DNA from: Vibrio mytili
GTDB taxonomy: Bacteria; Pseudomonadota; Gammaproteobacteria; Enterobacterales; Vibrionaceae
DNA: 64,000 bases
Direction of reading: 5' to 3'
Assembly (NCBI RefSeq): GCF_000830505.1
Contig: NZ_JXOK01000065.1
Location: 1 to 64,000, forward strand
Below the pieces are notes generated by a model, which saw nothing but the letters and a program-made list of their open reading frames with translations, did not search any database and had not been told where the DNA came from. Within the stretch, counting starts at the first letter, position 1, and every line of letters begins with the position of its first letter. Shown here one piece after another: positions 63,377 to 64,000 of the stretch. The position numbers and the translations under genes were made by a program.

Positions 63377-63789
63377 CATGTGCCCCCAGCTGACTCTCGG
63401 GGGCAATAACTTGGTGTGGGTTTACAGACGCAGTACCGATTTGAAGTTAACTTTCCTTCCTCCCCAATCAACATCATTTGAGTTAAGTGGCTAACGTATA
63501 TCAGTAATGGTATATGAGTAATAGCGCTAACAGATAACCAAATATTCTAGCTCTTTCAGCCCATACTGCTCTTTGCAGCATGGGCTGAGCACTTAGTCGC
63601 GATCGCCCAGTCTACAACGCTCAAACCGTTAGCAAAGACATCTGTCGAACTCTCAAGCATATCTGCTGAAACGCCGATATGCGTTTTAAGCTTAAGGATA
63701 AGCGGTGATATACGACTTTTCCCTTGCAAACCATGCATCGTCCATGTTTTATATAACGAAAATCGTTTTATTTCAGACAGGGAACATTT
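63377..63789. other. intergenic region clsA / metC with two hairpins
   Basis: 413 bases. TGCCCCC/GGGGGCA stem at 63381-63405 probably ends clsA (no long T run). CAGCCCATACTGC/GCAGCATGGGCTG at 63557-63587 is a second strong stem with one mismatch. AGACATCT at 63636-63643 resembles a MetJ half-site pair member. A short minus-strand frame across 63556-63738 is not convincing. Confidence 0.5.
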
Positions 63790-64000
63790 ATGTCAGAGGG
63801 TAAGAAAACCAAGCTCATCACCGCAGGCCGTGATAAAAAGTGGACTAACGGAGTGGTAAACCCACCCGTTCAACGCGCATCTACCGTCGTATTCAATACT
63901 GTTGCAGAAAAAAATCAAGCAACGATAAATCGTACCAATAAAACACTGTTTTACGGACGACGTGGTACCAATACACACTTTGCTTTCCAAGATGCGATGG
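63790..64000 (+). CDS. metC: cystathionine beta-lyase, 5' part, cut by window end
   Basis: The first 70 codons read MSEGKKTKLITAGRDKKWTN, then NPPVQRASTVVFNTV and FYGRRGTNTHFAFQDAM, the N-terminus of the Cys/Met-metabolism PLP enzyme MetC, which cleaves cystathionine to homocysteine, pyruvate and ammonia in methionine synthesis. The PLP lysine lies beyond the window. AGGGA lies 6 bases before the ATG. Confidence 0.88.
   Translation, partial: MSEGKKTKLITAGRDKKWTNGVVNPPVQRASTVVFNTVAEKNQATINRTNKTLFYGRRGTNTHFAFQDAM

Noticed and set aside
1..64000. tRNA, rRNA, CRISPR array or prophage
   Set aside because: No tRNA-like cloverleaf, rRNA sequence, regularly spaced repeats or phage structural genes were recognised by eye.

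Overview
The window is chromosomal DNA of a Vibrio, most likely of the Harveyi clade. The evidence is the gene content and order (tyrR next to ycjXF, fumA/pabB/nudL/sdaCA, fadE next to psrA, norR-hcp-hcr, ynjBCDF), Vibrio-specific small families (DUF2947, DUF2913) and the end of a Vibrio chromosomal integron at the left edge. The species call is an inference from recognised protein families. No rRNA, tRNA or CRISPR was seen.

Layout. 1-4523 is accessory DNA: the attI-proximal end of a chromosomal integron. Cassette genes lie on the minus strand and are separated by four attC sites. They are a partial unknown gene, a CPBP-like membrane protein, an RraB-like gene with an internal stop, a tautomerase-like gene and a two-TM protein. 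The integrase intIA is reduced to about its first 45-50 codons (4375-4523). A complete IS110-family element (about 2016-3564) sits at a cassette/attC junction, and a second IS110-type remnant interrupts the other end of the same attC.

From 4561 on, the window is ordinary core genome. 4603-10358 (minus) holds DUF2947, an HD-domain protein, rimJ-like, tyrR and ycjF-ycjX. 10548-18000 holds a small membrane protein, fumA divergent from pabB, then nudL, sdaC and sdaA (pabB-nudL-sdaA order as in E. coli). 18237-27304 holds queD, asnS, a MocR-type regulator, aspC, fadE and psrA. 27788-38677 holds nhaA, an Att-like ABC system, a MATE pump, a YbjT-like protein, and bcr with a DUF2913 gene. 39113-44830 is the bcr-rsuA-radD-rplY block known from E. 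coli, here with a PepSY protein and a PhoPQ/CarRS-like two-component system between radD and rplY. 45371-53605 holds a NutA-like 5'-nucleotidase lipoprotein, small genes, an HslJ-like lipoprotein, ynjBCDF and a glycine-zipper lipoprotein. 53774-58275 is a nitric-oxide/nitrosative-stress module (norR, hcp, hcr) with a sigma-54 promoter before hcp. 58369-64000 holds an rRNA-type methyltransferase, a pseudouridine synthase, an NSS transporter, clsA and the start of metC.

Quality warning: five core genes (fumA, pabB, fadE, psrA, ybjT-like) are each broken by loss of one or two bases, and the intIA fragment also has a one-base loss. All six losses can be read as shortening of a homopolymer run. 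This looks like systematic sequencing or assembly error rather than real pseudogenes and should be kept in mind when reading those entries. The intIA truncation and the in-frame stop in the RraB-like cassette are not explained this way.

The most interesting region is the integron/IS junction. The IS110-family element has a roughly 290-base non-coding right end, where IS1111-type elements are expected to carry their bridge RNA. It contains an 8-base sequence complementary to the conserved attC core, and the element is inserted at an attC boundary.
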